Shown: one piece after another, positions 28,325-37,261 of the stretch
Numbering within the stretch: the first letter of the stretch is position 1
Layout: each line of letters begins with the position of its first letter
NCBI GenBank assembly: GCA_026399515.1
Contig: JAPLQT010000121.1
Coordinates: 1-50,124, forward strand
DNA: 50,124 nucleotides
From: Pseudomonadota bacterium
GTDB lineage: Bacteria; Pseudomonadota; Gammaproteobacteria; Burkholderiales; Rhodocyclaceae
Direction of reading: 5' to 3'
Notes under the pieces: model-generated
Told to the model about the DNA's origin: nothing
The model's input: the letters and a program-made list of their open reading frames with translations, nothing else
Databases searched by the model: none
Position numbers and translations under genes: made by a program

Positions 28325-29995
28325 TCAAGACTTGGGATCGACCACGCGACCGGAGAAAACGATGGTGTTGGTCTTCTTGTCCAGGACGAACAAGAGGAAA
28401 GGCCGGTCCGCCCTGAAGGAGATCGTCGGCGCCTGGGGTACCGAGGTCGTGCCCATTATCACCCCGGTCGCGGCGGCTGCTTCGGTGCCGTTTTCGTCGA
28501 CGTCGGCAAAGCTCTTGTGGACAATGTCCTGGATGAGCAGCGCTTCGCTGGTACTGATGCCCGTGAAGTCCGCCCGGTCCGTGAAAGCGGTTTGCATGCC
28601 CAGGGACTGCATCGCGGCCTTGACGCTGAAACTGCCATCGACCTTGAATTTCGGCAGGCCGAGACGGACGTACTGATTTCCCAGCGCGGCCAGGACGGAA
28701 TTGAACGTGGTGACATCGAAGGCTTGCTCGAACTGAGTGTAGCGCCCGGCTGCCGGCAGTATCACCAGCATCCCGAGTTCCCCGCCGTCATAGGGCAGCT
28801 CGGCCGCCTGATAATCGGCGCCGGCTGCATAGGGCAAGACGAGATCCTGATTCATCATGTCCACCGGGACAGTGGCGGCATCCAGCCGGTTGAAGGGCGC
28901 ACTGGCGGTCGCATACTTCTGGAACTTGCTCTGCCATGCGGCATTGAAATAGACGGCATTGACCAGCACCAGTCGCGTATCCGGTGTTAGAGATCCTTGC
29001 GGGAGCAAGTCCTTGATGCGCTGCTCGGTCTTGCGCGCCACCCAGTCGTTGATCAGCGTCCGGCTCGGCTCGGGGGCGGTGCGAAAATCGACGAGGTTCA
29101 TTCCGGCGCCGTAATACTGGGTAAGAGTGTCGAGGAAAGGCGCTTCGAAGCGGCTCCGGGCATCACCCCACAGCGAATTCGAGACGCTCAGGCGGAAGGG
29201 CTGGCCATCCTTGCCTTGTGCGCCCTGGCCGCGGCTCATTAGTTGAAGGTCGAGCCAGCCGAAGGCGGGATGCAGGCGCTCCTGGGGCAGGGAGAAATGC
29301 AGCGCCCCGGCCATTTCACTCGCCGTGGCGCCATGGGCGCCGGCGTAGGTCATCGCCAGCGCCACCGAGACGCTGAGCGGCGAGAAGAAAATATTTCCGG
29401 CGCTTTGCGCCGGATCGCTTACCAGCTTCCGATAGAGGTCGAGCGCGAAGGCGGTGTTGCCCGATGCCAGCGTCGTCTTGTCGGTGTCGGATACATTCGG
29501 CGCGGCGACGCGTTGCAGGCTGGAACGAAGCACCGTGACGGGATCCGGAAAGACATATATCAGGCCGTACTTCCCGTTCGCCAGCATGTCGGCTTCGTTG
29601 AGACCGTATCCCAGGATCACCTGCGTCCCGACGAGGGACAACGAATCCAGGTTACGCGCAACTTCGATGCTGCGGCTCGTCAGCGATCCCGTCGAGTAGA
29701 CCGGGATAGAGCCGCCCAGCCAGGCAACCCAGAATGACCCATTGTGGGCATACCATCCGCCGTTGAAGTTTGCCAGGAGATAGACGTTGCCATGTTGTCC
29801 CGCATCCGCGTCGCCGACATTCAGGTTTGCGGTGATCGTCAGGCTGCCGGACGTGCCGCTGGTGGTCGCCGTGAAGGATGGCATTTGAGCCGCAAACGCC
29901 GCAGCTCCCCACCACAGCGAAACGGCTATCAGCCACGCCAGTAGGCGGCCGTATTCGCTTGCATGGATGCTAGGCGGCCGCCGGACATGCGTCAA
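28325..29995 (-). CDS. Exported serpin with additional N-terminal domain
   Basis: Protein of 556 residues. A TTG start at 29995 is supported by CAGGA about eight bases upstream; no ATG fits. A signal-like helix (GRLLAWLIAVSLWWGAAAFA, about 16-35) is followed by a 115-residue beta-rich domain without a name I recognise (LTITANLNVGDADAGQHGNV, GYGLNEADMLANGKYGLIYV). The serpin fold runs from about 175: FSPLSVSVALAMTYAGAHG, LVLVNAVYFNAAW, and the hinge/reactive loop DENGTEAAAATGV with the loop extending to about residue 524, then FRADRPFLLFVLD. The Ala-rich hinge predicts an inhibitory serpin; the P1 residue is uncertain (Thr/Ser/Val stretch). Its start overlaps the GGDEF-EAL gene by 26 bases. 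Confidence 0.9.
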   Translation of the reverse strand: MTHVRRPPSIHASEYGRLLAWLIAVSLWWGAAAFAAQMPSFTATTSGTSGSLTITANLNVGDADAGQHGNVYLLANFNGGWYAHNGSFWVAWLGGSIPVYSTGSLTSRSIEVARNLDSLSLVGTQVILGYGLNEADMLANGKYGLIYVFPDPVTVLRSSLQRVAAPNVSDTDKTTLASGNTAFALDLYRKLVSDPAQSAGNIFFSPLSVSVALAMTYAGAHGATASEMAGALHFSLPQERLHPAFGWLDLQLMSRGQGAQGKDGQPFRLSVSNSLWGDARSRFEAPFLDTLTQYYGAGMNLVDFRTAPEPSRTLINDWVARKTEQRIKDLLPQGSLTPDTRLVLVNAVYFNAAWQSKFQKYATASAPFNRLDAATVPVDMMNQDLVLPYAAGADYQAAELPYDGGELGMLVILPAAGRYTQFEQAFDVTTFNSVLAALGNQYVRLGLPKFKVDGSFSVKAAMQSLGMQTAFTDRADFTGISTSEALLIQDIVHKSFADVDENGTEAAAATGVIMGTTSVPQAPTISFRADRPFLLFVLDKKTNTIVFSGRVVDPKS

Positions 29996-32423
29996 AATAT
30001 TCGTCCTGTGGAGGTAAGGCCAGCCGCGTCATAAACTTCTCGAACTCATCCAGCGGCAACGGGCGGCTAAACAGATACCCTTGATAGGCATGGCAGCCCT
30101 GGCTGGCAAGGAACGCCCTCTGTGCTTCGATTTCCACTCCCTCGGCGATGACGGCCAGACCCATGCTCCGGGCCAGGGCTATCACCATCTTGGCAATTGC
30201 CGAATCGTTGGTATCGACGAGAATATCCCTGACGAAGCCCTGGTCGATTTTCAATTGATCAAGCGGCAGCCGCTTCAGGTAAGAGAGCGACGAATAGCCC
30301 GTACCGAAGTCATCCAGCGAGAACCCCACCCCTTTTTCCTTCAGCGCCATCATCTTGGTGATGATGTCTCCTACATCATTCACCAGCAGACTCTCGGTCA
30401 GCTCCAGCTTCAGACGTTGCGGGTCGGCCCCGGTGTGGTCAAGCACCGCCAGCACCTGGTCGACGAAATCGCGGTGGTGAAACTGGCGGGCGCTGACATT
30501 TACGGCGATGGTCAGACAGGCCATTTCCGGCCGGACCGCCCAAGCCGCCAGTTGCCGGCAAGCGGTTTCCAACACCCAAATGCCCAAGGGCAGGATCAAG
30601 CCGGTTTCCTCGGCCATGGGAATGAATTCAAGCGGAGACACCAGTCCTCGCAGCGGATGTTGCCAGCGCACCAGCGCCTCCACGCCCGTCAGGCCTCCCT
30701 CGCCGTCCACCTGGGCCTGATAGTAAAGATGGAACTGATCGTGCAGGACAGCCTCATGCAAATCGGCTTCCAGTTCGGCACGAATCATGACCTCGGCCTG
30801 CATCTTCGGATCGAAGAAGCGCAGCGTGTTGCGGCCCGCCGCCTTGGCCTGGTACATGGCCAGATCGGCCCGTTTCAGCAGCTCGTCGATGGTCTCCAGA
30901 TGATCGGCGAACAAGGTGACGCCGATGCTGGGGGTGGAGTGATAAGCGTGACTGGCGAGCTGGAAAGTCTGATTGAGGGCGGCGATAATCTTTTCGCCGA
31001 CGCTCTTGGCCTGGGCGACGGCTTCATGAGGGTGCTCGCTCAGGTCTTCAAGCATCACCACGAACTCGTCGCCCCCCAGGCGGGACACCGTGTCGCCCTC
31101 GCGCACGCAGGTGACCAGACGCTGGGAGACCTGTTGCAGCAACAGATCCCCGATGTCGTGGCCGAGAGTGTCGTTGAGGGTCTTGAAATTGTCCAGATCG
31201 ATAAACAGCAGCGCGCCATATCTCTTGTTTCGGGCACTGGATGCCAGCGCTTGTTTCACCCGGTCGAGCAGCAGCCTGCGGTTGGGCAGGCGAGTCAGGG
31301 GGTCATAGAAAGCAAGATTATTGATCTCGTCTTCGGCTGCCTTGCGCGAGGTGATGTCGGTGAGCGTCGCAACGTAGTGCGTGACTTTACCCCGGCCGTT
31401 CTTTACCGCCGCGATGGCCAGCCACTCGGGAAACACCTCTCCATTCTTGCGCCGGTTCCAGATTTCACCCTGCCATGCCCCGCTCCTATGAACGCTTTTC
31501 ATGATCGCGGCGAAAAAGTCGGCGTTGTGACGGCCGGAATTGAGCAGCCTGGGTGTTTGGCCCACGGCCTCCTCGGCGGAATAGCCGGTGATCTCGGAGA
31601 AGGCCCGGTTGACGCGCAGGATCACTTGCTCGGCATTGGTGATGAACATGCCTTCCTGGGCTTCGAAAGCGGTGGCGGCGATGCGCAGTTGTTCCTCGGT
31701 GTTTTTGTGCTCGGTAAGGTCGCGCTCGACCAGGGTGCGGTAGCGGTCTTCGCTCGCGATGAACTGACGGTGCGTCTGTCGCAACACCAGCAAGGGCAAG
31801 CCGATGCCGAGGACAACGTTCAGTCCGATCTCGACGACCAGCGAAAACGTCTGGATCGGACTGGCGAGCGCCATGAAGTCTTGACCCTCCGGCGCCATGA
31901 ATAAGGTCAAGACAGCTCGAGCGCTCAGAAAGAGTGCGGCCGTCAGGTATGCCGCGGCAACGAACCAGCGTATCAATCTGTCGCTGCGGTCGCCCGCTTG
32001 GAGCAAGACGATGGCGCTCGGGAAGGTGACTGCCGCGATCGCAATGGAGAACACCACGATGCGGGCCGCCAGGCTCGGCATCAGGTAAGTGAAACAGCAA
32101 GATGCGACAGCGGTGGCGACCACGAGAACAAAGGGCCAAGAGAGTTTGTTCGTCCTCCCTTGGAAAGCCCGGTTGCCAAGGTAAAACCATACCGCGCCGA
32201 TGAGCAGCAAGGTGTTTGCCCCAACGATGGAAAGCAGGTCCGGAATGATTCCGCGTAGCGCCACGAGAACGAAACCGGCGCCATTGGCCGTCGCACCCAT
32301 GGCCCATAGGCTCAAACCGGGATTTTTGGCGGTGGTCCGATTGACAAGCTGTAGGCCGAGCGCCAACAACAGGCTGCTGACCATGGTGAGAAAACTCAGG
32401 GTACGGATATCGAGGGTTAACAT
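29970..32423 (-). CDS. Membrane GGDEF-EAL protein with PAS domain
   Basis: Cyclic-di-GMP turnover enzyme starting MLTLDIRTLSFLTMVSSLLL at 32423 (817 residues). The first 235 form about seven membrane helices and contain LRGIIPDLLS, the same motif as in the cyclase at 5775. A PAS domain follows (TAFEAQEGMFITNAEQ to TDITSRKAAED). The GGDEF domain keeps GGDEF and an I-site REGD five residues before it. The EAL domain keeps GVEALVRW, NVSARQF, LELTESLL, DDFGTGYSSL, KIDQGF and EGVE, so both activities are plausible. The longer frame to 32519 is not supported. The downstream serpin starts inside its last codons, suggesting coupled expression. Confidence 0.93.
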   Translation of the reverse strand: MLTLDIRTLSFLTMVSSLLLALGLQLVNRTTAKNPGLSLWAMGATANGAGFVLVALRGIIPDLLSIVGANTLLLIGAVWFYLGNRAFQGRTNKLSWPFVLVVATAVASCCFTYLMPSLAARIVVFSIAIAAVTFPSAIVLLQAGDRSDRLIRWFVAAAYLTAALFLSARAVLTLFMAPEGQDFMALASPIQTFSLVVEIGLNVVLGIGLPLLVLRQTHRQFIASEDRYRTLVERDLTEHKNTEEQLRIAATAFEAQEGMFITNAEQVILRVNRAFSEITGYSAEEAVGQTPRLLNSGRHNADFFAAIMKSVHRSGAWQGEIWNRRKNGEVFPEWLAIAAVKNGRGKVTHYVATLTDITSRKAAEDEINNLAFYDPLTRLPNRRLLLDRVKQALASSARNKRYGALLFIDLDNFKTLNDTLGHDIGDLLLQQVSQRLVTCVREGDTVSRLGGDEFVVMLEDLSEHPHEAVAQAKSVGEKIIAALNQTFQLASHAYHSTPSIGVTLFADHLETIDELLKRADLAMYQAKAAGRNTLRFFDPKMQAEVMIRAELEADLHEAVLHDQFHLYYQAQVDGEGGLTGVEALVRWQHPLRGLVSPLEFIPMAEETGLILPLGIWVLETACRQLAAWAVRPEMACLTIAVNVSARQFHHRDFVDQVLAVLDHTGADPQRLKLELTESLLVNDVGDIITKMMALKEKGVGFSLDDFGTGYSSLSYLKRLPLDQLKIDQGFVRDILVDTNDSAIAKMVIALARSMGLAVIAEGVEIEAQRAFLASQGCHAYQGYLFSRPLPLDEFEKFMTRLALPPQDEYFDACPAAA

Positions 32424-32694
32424 TTTGTCGCCGACTGAAAAAGCCAAATCGTATGATCTGGCCGCCTGATCCGTGCATCGAATCGCACGGCAATGACCCA
32501 ATGCCGTTCGGGACAACAAAATCCACCAAGGACCGAAAGGGCTCCCTTGGTGGCGTGATGCCGATCAGGAACGACACATTGGGAGCATGGTAGACGAGCT
32601 TGTGCGGTGCTCAGTTGATATTCGTCAACCTTGCGTAGGTAAGCTGTTATACCCGCGACACCACGGCAACGCACCCCGGATGCACTGACAGGCG

Positions 32695-33567
32695 CTACTC
32701 CAGATTCTGGATCTGCTCCCGCATCTGCTCGATCATCAGTTTCATTTCCAGGCCAATCGCGGTGATTTCGGCGGACACCGATTTCGACGACAGGGTGTTG
32801 GCTTCGCGATTGAGTTCCTGCATCAGGAAATCCAGGCGCTTGCCGACGGCCCCGCCTTTCTTCAGGACGCGTTCGAGTTCGCTCAAGTGAGTCGCCAGGC
32901 GCGACAATTCTTCGGCGATGTCGATGCGCGTGGCATATACGCCGATCTCCTGGCGAATGCGTTCCTCGTCGAGGTTGGCCACCGCTTCGCGCAGCTTGGT
33001 CGACAGGCGCTCCTGGTATTCCGCCAGGGCGCGGGGCAGCAGCGGTTCCGCCTGAGCCACCAGCTCGCGCATGCGGGCAACGCGTTCCAGGATCATCGTC
33101 GCCAGCTTGTCGCCTTCGCGCGCACGCGTCGCGACGAACTCGTCGAGCGCGGTCGCGGCCAGCGCCAGGCATTCGCTTTGCAGGGTTTCCTGGTCCACCG
33201 CCTGATCGCCGAGCATGCCGGGCCAGCGCAAGACTTCGGCCACGGTGAGGGGCGCCGCATCCGGCAGGACGGCGCACACGCTGCCCTGCAAGACGGCCAG
33301 TTGCGCCAGCAGTTCCGGGTTGGCCGCCAGTTCACGCGCGCCGGCTGTCGCGGATGACGGCATCAGGCCGCCGCGGCATTCGAACTTGCCGCGCCCGACA
33401 CGTGCCGCGATCAGCTCGCGCAAGGGCATTTCCAGGAAGCGCAGTTCCTCGGCGACGCGGAAGCTGATATCGAGGTAGCGCGAATTGACGCTTTTCAGTT
33501 CCAGATGCAGGATTGCGGATCCAAGATCGCGTTGAACCGCGGCGTAGCCGGTCATGCTGTATATCAT
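32695..33567 (-). CDS. yicC: YicC family protein (endoribonuclease family)
   Basis: Protein of 290 residues starting MIYSMTGYAAVQRDLGSAIL, with the family N-terminal motifs SMTGYA and ELKSVNSRYLDI and the C-terminal signature LDFLMQELNREANTL followed by SKSVSAEI and MIEQMREQIQN. YicC proteins are conserved RNA-directed nucleases in proteobacteria. Often gmk lies next; here a Ser/Thr kinase gene is divergent instead. A degenerate relic of its 3' region lies at 14404-14469. Confidence 0.93.
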   Translation of the reverse strand: MIYSMTGYAAVQRDLGSAILHLELKSVNSRYLDISFRVAEELRFLEMPLRELIAARVGRGKFECRGGLMPSSATAGARELAANPELLAQLAVLQGSVCAVLPDAAPLTVAEVLRWPGMLGDQAVDQETLQSECLALAATALDEFVATRAREGDKLATMILERVARMRELVAQAEPLLPRALAEYQERLSTKLREAVANLDEERIRQEIGVYATRIDIAEELSRLATHLSELERVLKKGGAVGKRLDFLMQELNREANTLSSKSVSAEITAIGLEMKLMIEQMREQIQNLE

Positions 33568-33662
33568 GGTGGGGGGTTCCGGAGTGGCAGTGTTAGAGGT
33601 GACAGCGGCGGAGGCGCCGCCGCCGGGCTAAGGGATTCGGGAGATAGTGTAACCTTCGCGTC

Positions 33663-34604
33663 ATGCTGCTACAAACTATCATACAGCCCTTGCCGCCAGG
33701 CACCCGGCTGGGCGACTACCGCATCGAGAAGCAATTGTCGCAGGGCGGCTTTTCCATCGTCTATCTGGCTCGTGACGCTCAGGACCTGCCGGTGGCGATC
33801 AAGGAATATCTTCCCGCCCGGTTCGCCCAGCGCAGCGGGGAGGACCCGAACCCCGTCGTCGGCGCGGAACACCAAGCGGCCTTCAACCAGGGCATGATGA
33901 GTTTCTTCGAGGAGGGCAGGGTGCTGGCCCAACTCGATCATCCCAACGTGGTGAGGGTGCTCAACTTCTTCCGCGCCAACCAGACAGCTTACCTGGTGAT
34001 GCGCTACGAACGCGGCCGCACGCTGCAGGAACATATTCGAAAGCATACCGGCGAGCTCGGCGAAAGCTTCATCCGCAATGTCTTCGTGCGCCTGCTCAAC
34101 GGCCTGCGCGAAGTCCATATGCACAAGCTGCTGCACCTCGATATCAAGCCGGCGAATATTTATCTGCGCCGCGACGGCCATCCGGTGCTGCTGGATTTCG
34201 GGGCGACCCGGCAAGGTCTGGGCGTCAGCGATTTCACCCTGACCGCCGTGCATACCCGCGGGTTCGCCGCGCCGGAACAGATGGGTTCGGGCGAGGCACA
34301 GGGTCCTTGGACCGACATCTATGGCGTCGGTGCCACGCTGTATTCCTGCCTGGCCAAAGGCGCCCCTCTGTCCGCCGACCTGCGCCTCCAAAAAGATGAA
34401 CTGCAGCCTGCCTTGCAACGCTGGCACAAGCAGTATTCCCCGCAACTGCTGGAACTGATCGACTGGTGCATGAAGCTGCACATCGTCGAGCGCCCGCAAA
34501 GCGTGTTCGCCTTGCAGAAAGTGCTCAGCGGAGAGTTGCTGGATCTGGTCGATCCGGCATGGTTCGAGGTGCCGGTTGAGAACAAGTCGACAGACATGAA
34601 GTGA
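33663..34604 (+). CDS. Serine/threonine protein kinase, non-RD type
   Basis: Hanks-type kinase of 313 residues. Gly-rich loop [14 protein letters not shown] at 25-38, ATP lysine Lys47 in PVAIKEYLP, catalytic loop HLDIKPAN at 158-165 with Asp160 as base, DFG at 178-180, and FAAPEQ as the APE motif near 201-206. The catalytic loop has Leu instead of Arg before Asp (non-RD), so activation-loop phosphorylation may not be the switch. No transmembrane or PASTA part; it is cytoplasmic. No PP2C phosphatase gene is adjacent. It is upstream of rph-rdgB-hemW on the same strand. A GC hairpin (GCGGCGG / CCGCCGC, 33605-33623) lies between it and yicC. Confidence 0.93.
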   Translation: MLLQTIIQPLPPGTRLGDYRIEKQLSQGGFSIVYLARDAQDLPVAIKEYLPARFAQRSGEDPNPVVGAEHQAAFNQGMMSFFEEGRVLAQLDHPNVVRVLNFFRANQTAYLVMRYERGRTLQEHIRKHTGELGESFIRNVFVRLLNGLREVHMHKLLHLDIKPANIYLRRDGHPVLLDFGATRQGLGVSDFTLTAVHTRGFAAPEQMGSGEAQGPWTDIYGVGATLYSCLAKGAPLSADLRLQKDELQPALQRWHKQYSPQLLELIDWCMKLHIVERPQSVFALQKVLSGELLDLVDPAWFEVPVENKSTDMK

Positions 34605-34692
34605 GTGTCGGCGCTCACGATTGTTGCCGCGAATATCAGTCGTCAACGAATATAATCACGCCGGGCAAATCGGCCCGCTTCAGGTACTTCCC

Positions 34693-35427
34693 ATGAATCA
34701 GACGACAGTCCGCCCCTCGGGGCGGAAACCCGACGAATTGCGCGCCGTGCGCATCACCCGCCAATTCACCCGCCATGCCGAAGGCAGTGTGCTGGTGGAG
34801 TTCGGCGATACGCGCGTGTTGTGCACCGCCAGCGTCGAGGAGACCGTGCCCGGCTTCTTGCGCGGCAAGGGCCAGGGCTGGGTGACGGCCGAATACGGCA
34901 TGCTGCCGCGCGCCACCCACACCCGCTCCGCCCGCGAGGCGGCCAAGGGCAAGCAGAGCGGGCGCACTCAGGAGATCCAGCGCCTGATCGGCCGCAGCCT
35001 GCGCGCCATCACCGATCTCGGCGCGCTCGGCGAACGCCAGATCACTCTCGATTGCGACGTGTTGCAGGCCGACGGCGGCACCCGCACGGCAGCCATCACC
35101 GGCGCCTGCGTGGCCTTGCATGACGCCATCGACCACCTGCTCGCCGCCGGGAAGCTGGCGCAGAGTCCCTTGCGTGACTTCGTCGCAGCGGTTTCGGTCG
35201 GCATCGTCGCCGGCGTGCCGGTGCTCGATCTCGACTATCCGGAGGACTCGAGCTGCGACACCGATATGAATGTGGTGATGACGGGCAGCGGCGGCATCGT
35301 CGAGGTGCAGGGCACGGCCGAAGGTCCGCCTTTCTCCCGCGCCGAACTGGATGCCCTGCTGGCGCTGGCGCAGGCCGGCATCGCCAGGCTGATCGATACG
35401 CAACGGGCGGCACTTAAACGAAACTGA
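34693..35427 (+). CDS. rph: Ribonuclease PH
   Basis: Phosphorolytic 3'-to-5' exoribonuclease that trims tRNA 3' ends; 244 residues. It starts [19 protein letters not shown] at 34693. Family signatures: [20 protein letters not shown], the phosphate/RNA-binding [16 protein letters not shown] near 95-110, [20 protein letters not shown] near 118-137 and [14 protein letters not shown] with the metal-binding Asp residues. Length is normal (about 240). It is followed after 18 bases by rdgB, then hemW: a compact operon. Confidence 0.97.
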   Translation: MNQTTVRPSGRKPDELRAVRITRQFTRHAEGSVLVEFGDTRVLCTASVEETVPGFLRGKGQGWVTAEYGMLPRATHTRSAREAAKGKQSGRTQEIQRLIGRSLRAITDLGALGERQITLDCDVLQADGGTRTAAITGACVALHDAIDHLLAAGKLAQSPLRDFVAAVSVGIVAGVPVLDLDYPEDSSCDTDMNVVMTGSGGIVEVQGTAEGPPFSRAELDALLALAQAGIARLIDTQRAALKRN

Positions 35428-35445
35428 GACGAAACTGAACCACCC

Positions 35446-36036
35446 ATGAAGAAACTCGTATTGGCGAGCAACAACCCGGGCAAGCTGCGCGAGTTCGCCC
35501 AGTTGCTCGCTCCGCTGGATTTCGAGGTGAGGCCGCAGGCAGACTTCGACATCCCGGAGGCCGAGGAGCCGCATCGCACCTTCGTCGAGAACGCGCTGGT
35601 CAAGGCGCGCCATGCCGCGCGCCTGTCGGGCCTGCCGGCGCTGGCCGACGATTCCGGGCTGTGCGTCGAGGCGTTGGGCGGTGCGCCGGGCGTCTACTCG
35701 GCGCGTTACGGCGGGGAACCGAAATCCGATGAACGCAACAACGCCAAACTGCTCGCGGAACTTGCCGGCCAGAAAAATCGACGCGCTCATTATGTGTGCG
35801 TGCTGGTGCTGATGCGTCACGCCGACGACCCCCAGCCTATCGTCGTCGAAGGTGAATGGCATGGTGAAATCCTGAACGCGCCGCGCGGCACTGGCGGCTT
35901 CGGCTACGACCCCTTGTTTTTCGTGCCGGAATTCGGTTGTTCGTCCGCCGAGCTGCCGGCTGACCAGAAGAATGCCATCAGCCACCGAGGCAAGGCGCTG
36001 CAGTTATTGATTGCTCGGCTGCGTCCAGCCACTTGA
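35446..36036 (+). CDS. rdgB: Non-canonical purine NTP pyrophosphatase (RdgB/HAM1)
   Basis: House-cleaning enzyme hydrolysing dITP, XTP and ITP to monophosphates; 196 residues. SNNPGKLREF is at 8-17, TFVENALVKARHAA at 45-58, the catalytic DDSGL at 68-72 and GAPGVYSARYGG at 79-90; the C-terminal signature GFGYDPLFFVPE and SHRGKAL are present. The ATG at 35446 lies 18 bases after rph. Confidence 0.97.
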   Translation: MKKLVLASNNPGKLREFAQLLAPLDFEVRPQADFDIPEAEEPHRTFVENALVKARHAARLSGLPALADDSGLCVEALGGAPGVYSARYGGEPKSDERNNAKLLAELAGQKNRRAHYVCVLVLMRHADDPQPIVVEGEWHGEILNAPRGTGGFGYDPLFFVPEFGCSSAELPADQKNAISHRGKALQLLIARLRPAT

Positions 36037-36043
36037 ACTGAAA

Positions 36044-37261
36044 GTGCGCGTCATCCCGATAGCTGTAGCGCCAGCCGCTGCCGCCAGCGAAGGCGCCACC
36101 ACACGCCTGACCGCGCTGCCTCCGCTGTCGCTGTACATCCACTTTCCCTGGTGCGTGAAGAAATGCCCGTATTGCGATTTCAATTCGCATGAAGCCAAGG
36201 GTGGTGTCGGCGCAATTCCTCAGGATGACTATGTGGCCGCCTTGATCGCCGATGTCGAAGCGGCGCTGCCGAGGATCTGGGGGCGCCGCATCGTCAGCGT
36301 GTTCATCGGCGGCGGCACGCCCAGCCTGCTGACGACGGACGCGCTGGATGCGTTGCTGAAGGCGCTGCGCGCACGGTTGCCGCTGCTGCCGGAAGCCGAG
36401 ATCACCCTCGAAGCCAACCCCGGCACTGTCGAGGCCGGCAAGTTCGCCGCCTTCCGCGACGCCGGCATCAACCGGCTATCGCTGGGCATCCAGAGTTTCG
36501 ACGATCGCCACCTGGCTGCGCTCGGCCGCATCCATACCGCCGCCGAGGCGCGGCGCGCGGTCGATCTGGCTCTGCGCCATTTCGACAACGTCAATCTCGA
36601 CTTGATGTACGCCCTGCCGCGGCAGACCCTGGCCGAGGCGCAGAGCGACATCCGGACCGCCGCCGGTCTCGGGGTCGCGCATCTTTCCGCCTACCACCTT
36701 ACCCTGGAACCGAACACGCCTTTCCATCACACCCCGCCGCCGCTGCCCGATGACGACCTGGCGGCCGACATGCAGGAGATGGTCGAGGCGACGTTGGCCG
36801 GCACCGGATACCAGCACTACGAAACTTCGGCATTCGCCCGCCCCGGGCGGCGCTGCGCGCACAACCTGAATTACTGGCTGTTCGGCGATTACCTGGGTAT
36901 CGGGGCCGGCGCCCACGGCAAGATTTCTTCGCCGGACTCGATCACTCGCGAAGTCCGCCGCAAACATCCGCGCGACTATCTGGATGCCGCCGCGCGGGGC
37001 GAGTTCGCCGTCGAACAGAAGGTGGTCGACGCCGACGAACTGCCTTTCGAGTTCATGATGAACGCATTGCGGCTGACCGAAGGTCTTCCACCGCGCCTGT
37101 TCCAGGAACGCACCGGCCTGACACTGGCGTCAATCCAGGATCGACTGGGCGCGGCGCGGCGCGAAGGCCTGCTGGAAATTTCGGCGGAGCGCATCGCCCC
37201 GAGCGCCAGCGGCCAGCGTTTTCTCAACCAGTTGCTGCTGGGATTCCTGCCTGATCGTTGA
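36044..37261 (+). CDS. hemW: Radical SAM heme chaperone HemW
   Basis: Radical SAM protein of 405 residues related to oxygen-independent coproporphyrinogen oxidase but acting in heme delivery. The start is taken as GTG at 36044, eight bases after rdgB; it gives an N terminus RVIPIAVAP like betaproteobacterial relatives. The cluster-binding CxxxCxxC is WCVKKCPYC with Cys37, Cys41 and Cys44. Other motifs: FIGGGTPSLL, EANPGTVE, NRLSLGIQSF and DLMYALPRQT. The HemN-specific extra N-terminal segment is absent, so HemW rather than HemN is the call. Its 3' end overlaps the convergent GGDEF gene by 38 bases. Confidence 0.94.
   Translation: MRVIPIAVAPAAAASEGATTRLTALPPLSLYIHFPWCVKKCPYCDFNSHEAKGGVGAIPQDDYVAALIADVEAALPRIWGRRIVSVFIGGGTPSLLTTDALDALLKALRARLPLLPEAEITLEANPGTVEAGKFAAFRDAGINRLSLGIQSFDDRHLAALGRIHTAAEARRAVDLALRHFDNVNLDLMYALPRQTLAEAQSDIRTAAGLGVAHLSAYHLTLEPNTPFHHTPPPLPDDDLAADMQEMVEATLAGTGYQHYETSAFARPGRRCAHNLNYWLFGDYLGIGAGAHGKISSPDSITREVRRKHPRDYLDAAARGEFAVEQKVVDADELPFEFMMNALRLTEGLPPRLFQERTGLTLASIQDRLGAARREGLLEISAERIAPSASGQRFLNQLLLGFLPDR

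Noticed and set aside
30081-31904. 607-codon open frame on the plus strand
   Set aside because: Antisense of the GGDEF-EAL gene; no domain, low-complexity composition.
34704-34725. CCGCCCCTCGGGGCGG palindrome as a further repeat element or terminator
   Set aside because: It lies inside the start of rph coding sequence (VRPSGRKP) and is explained by codon choice.
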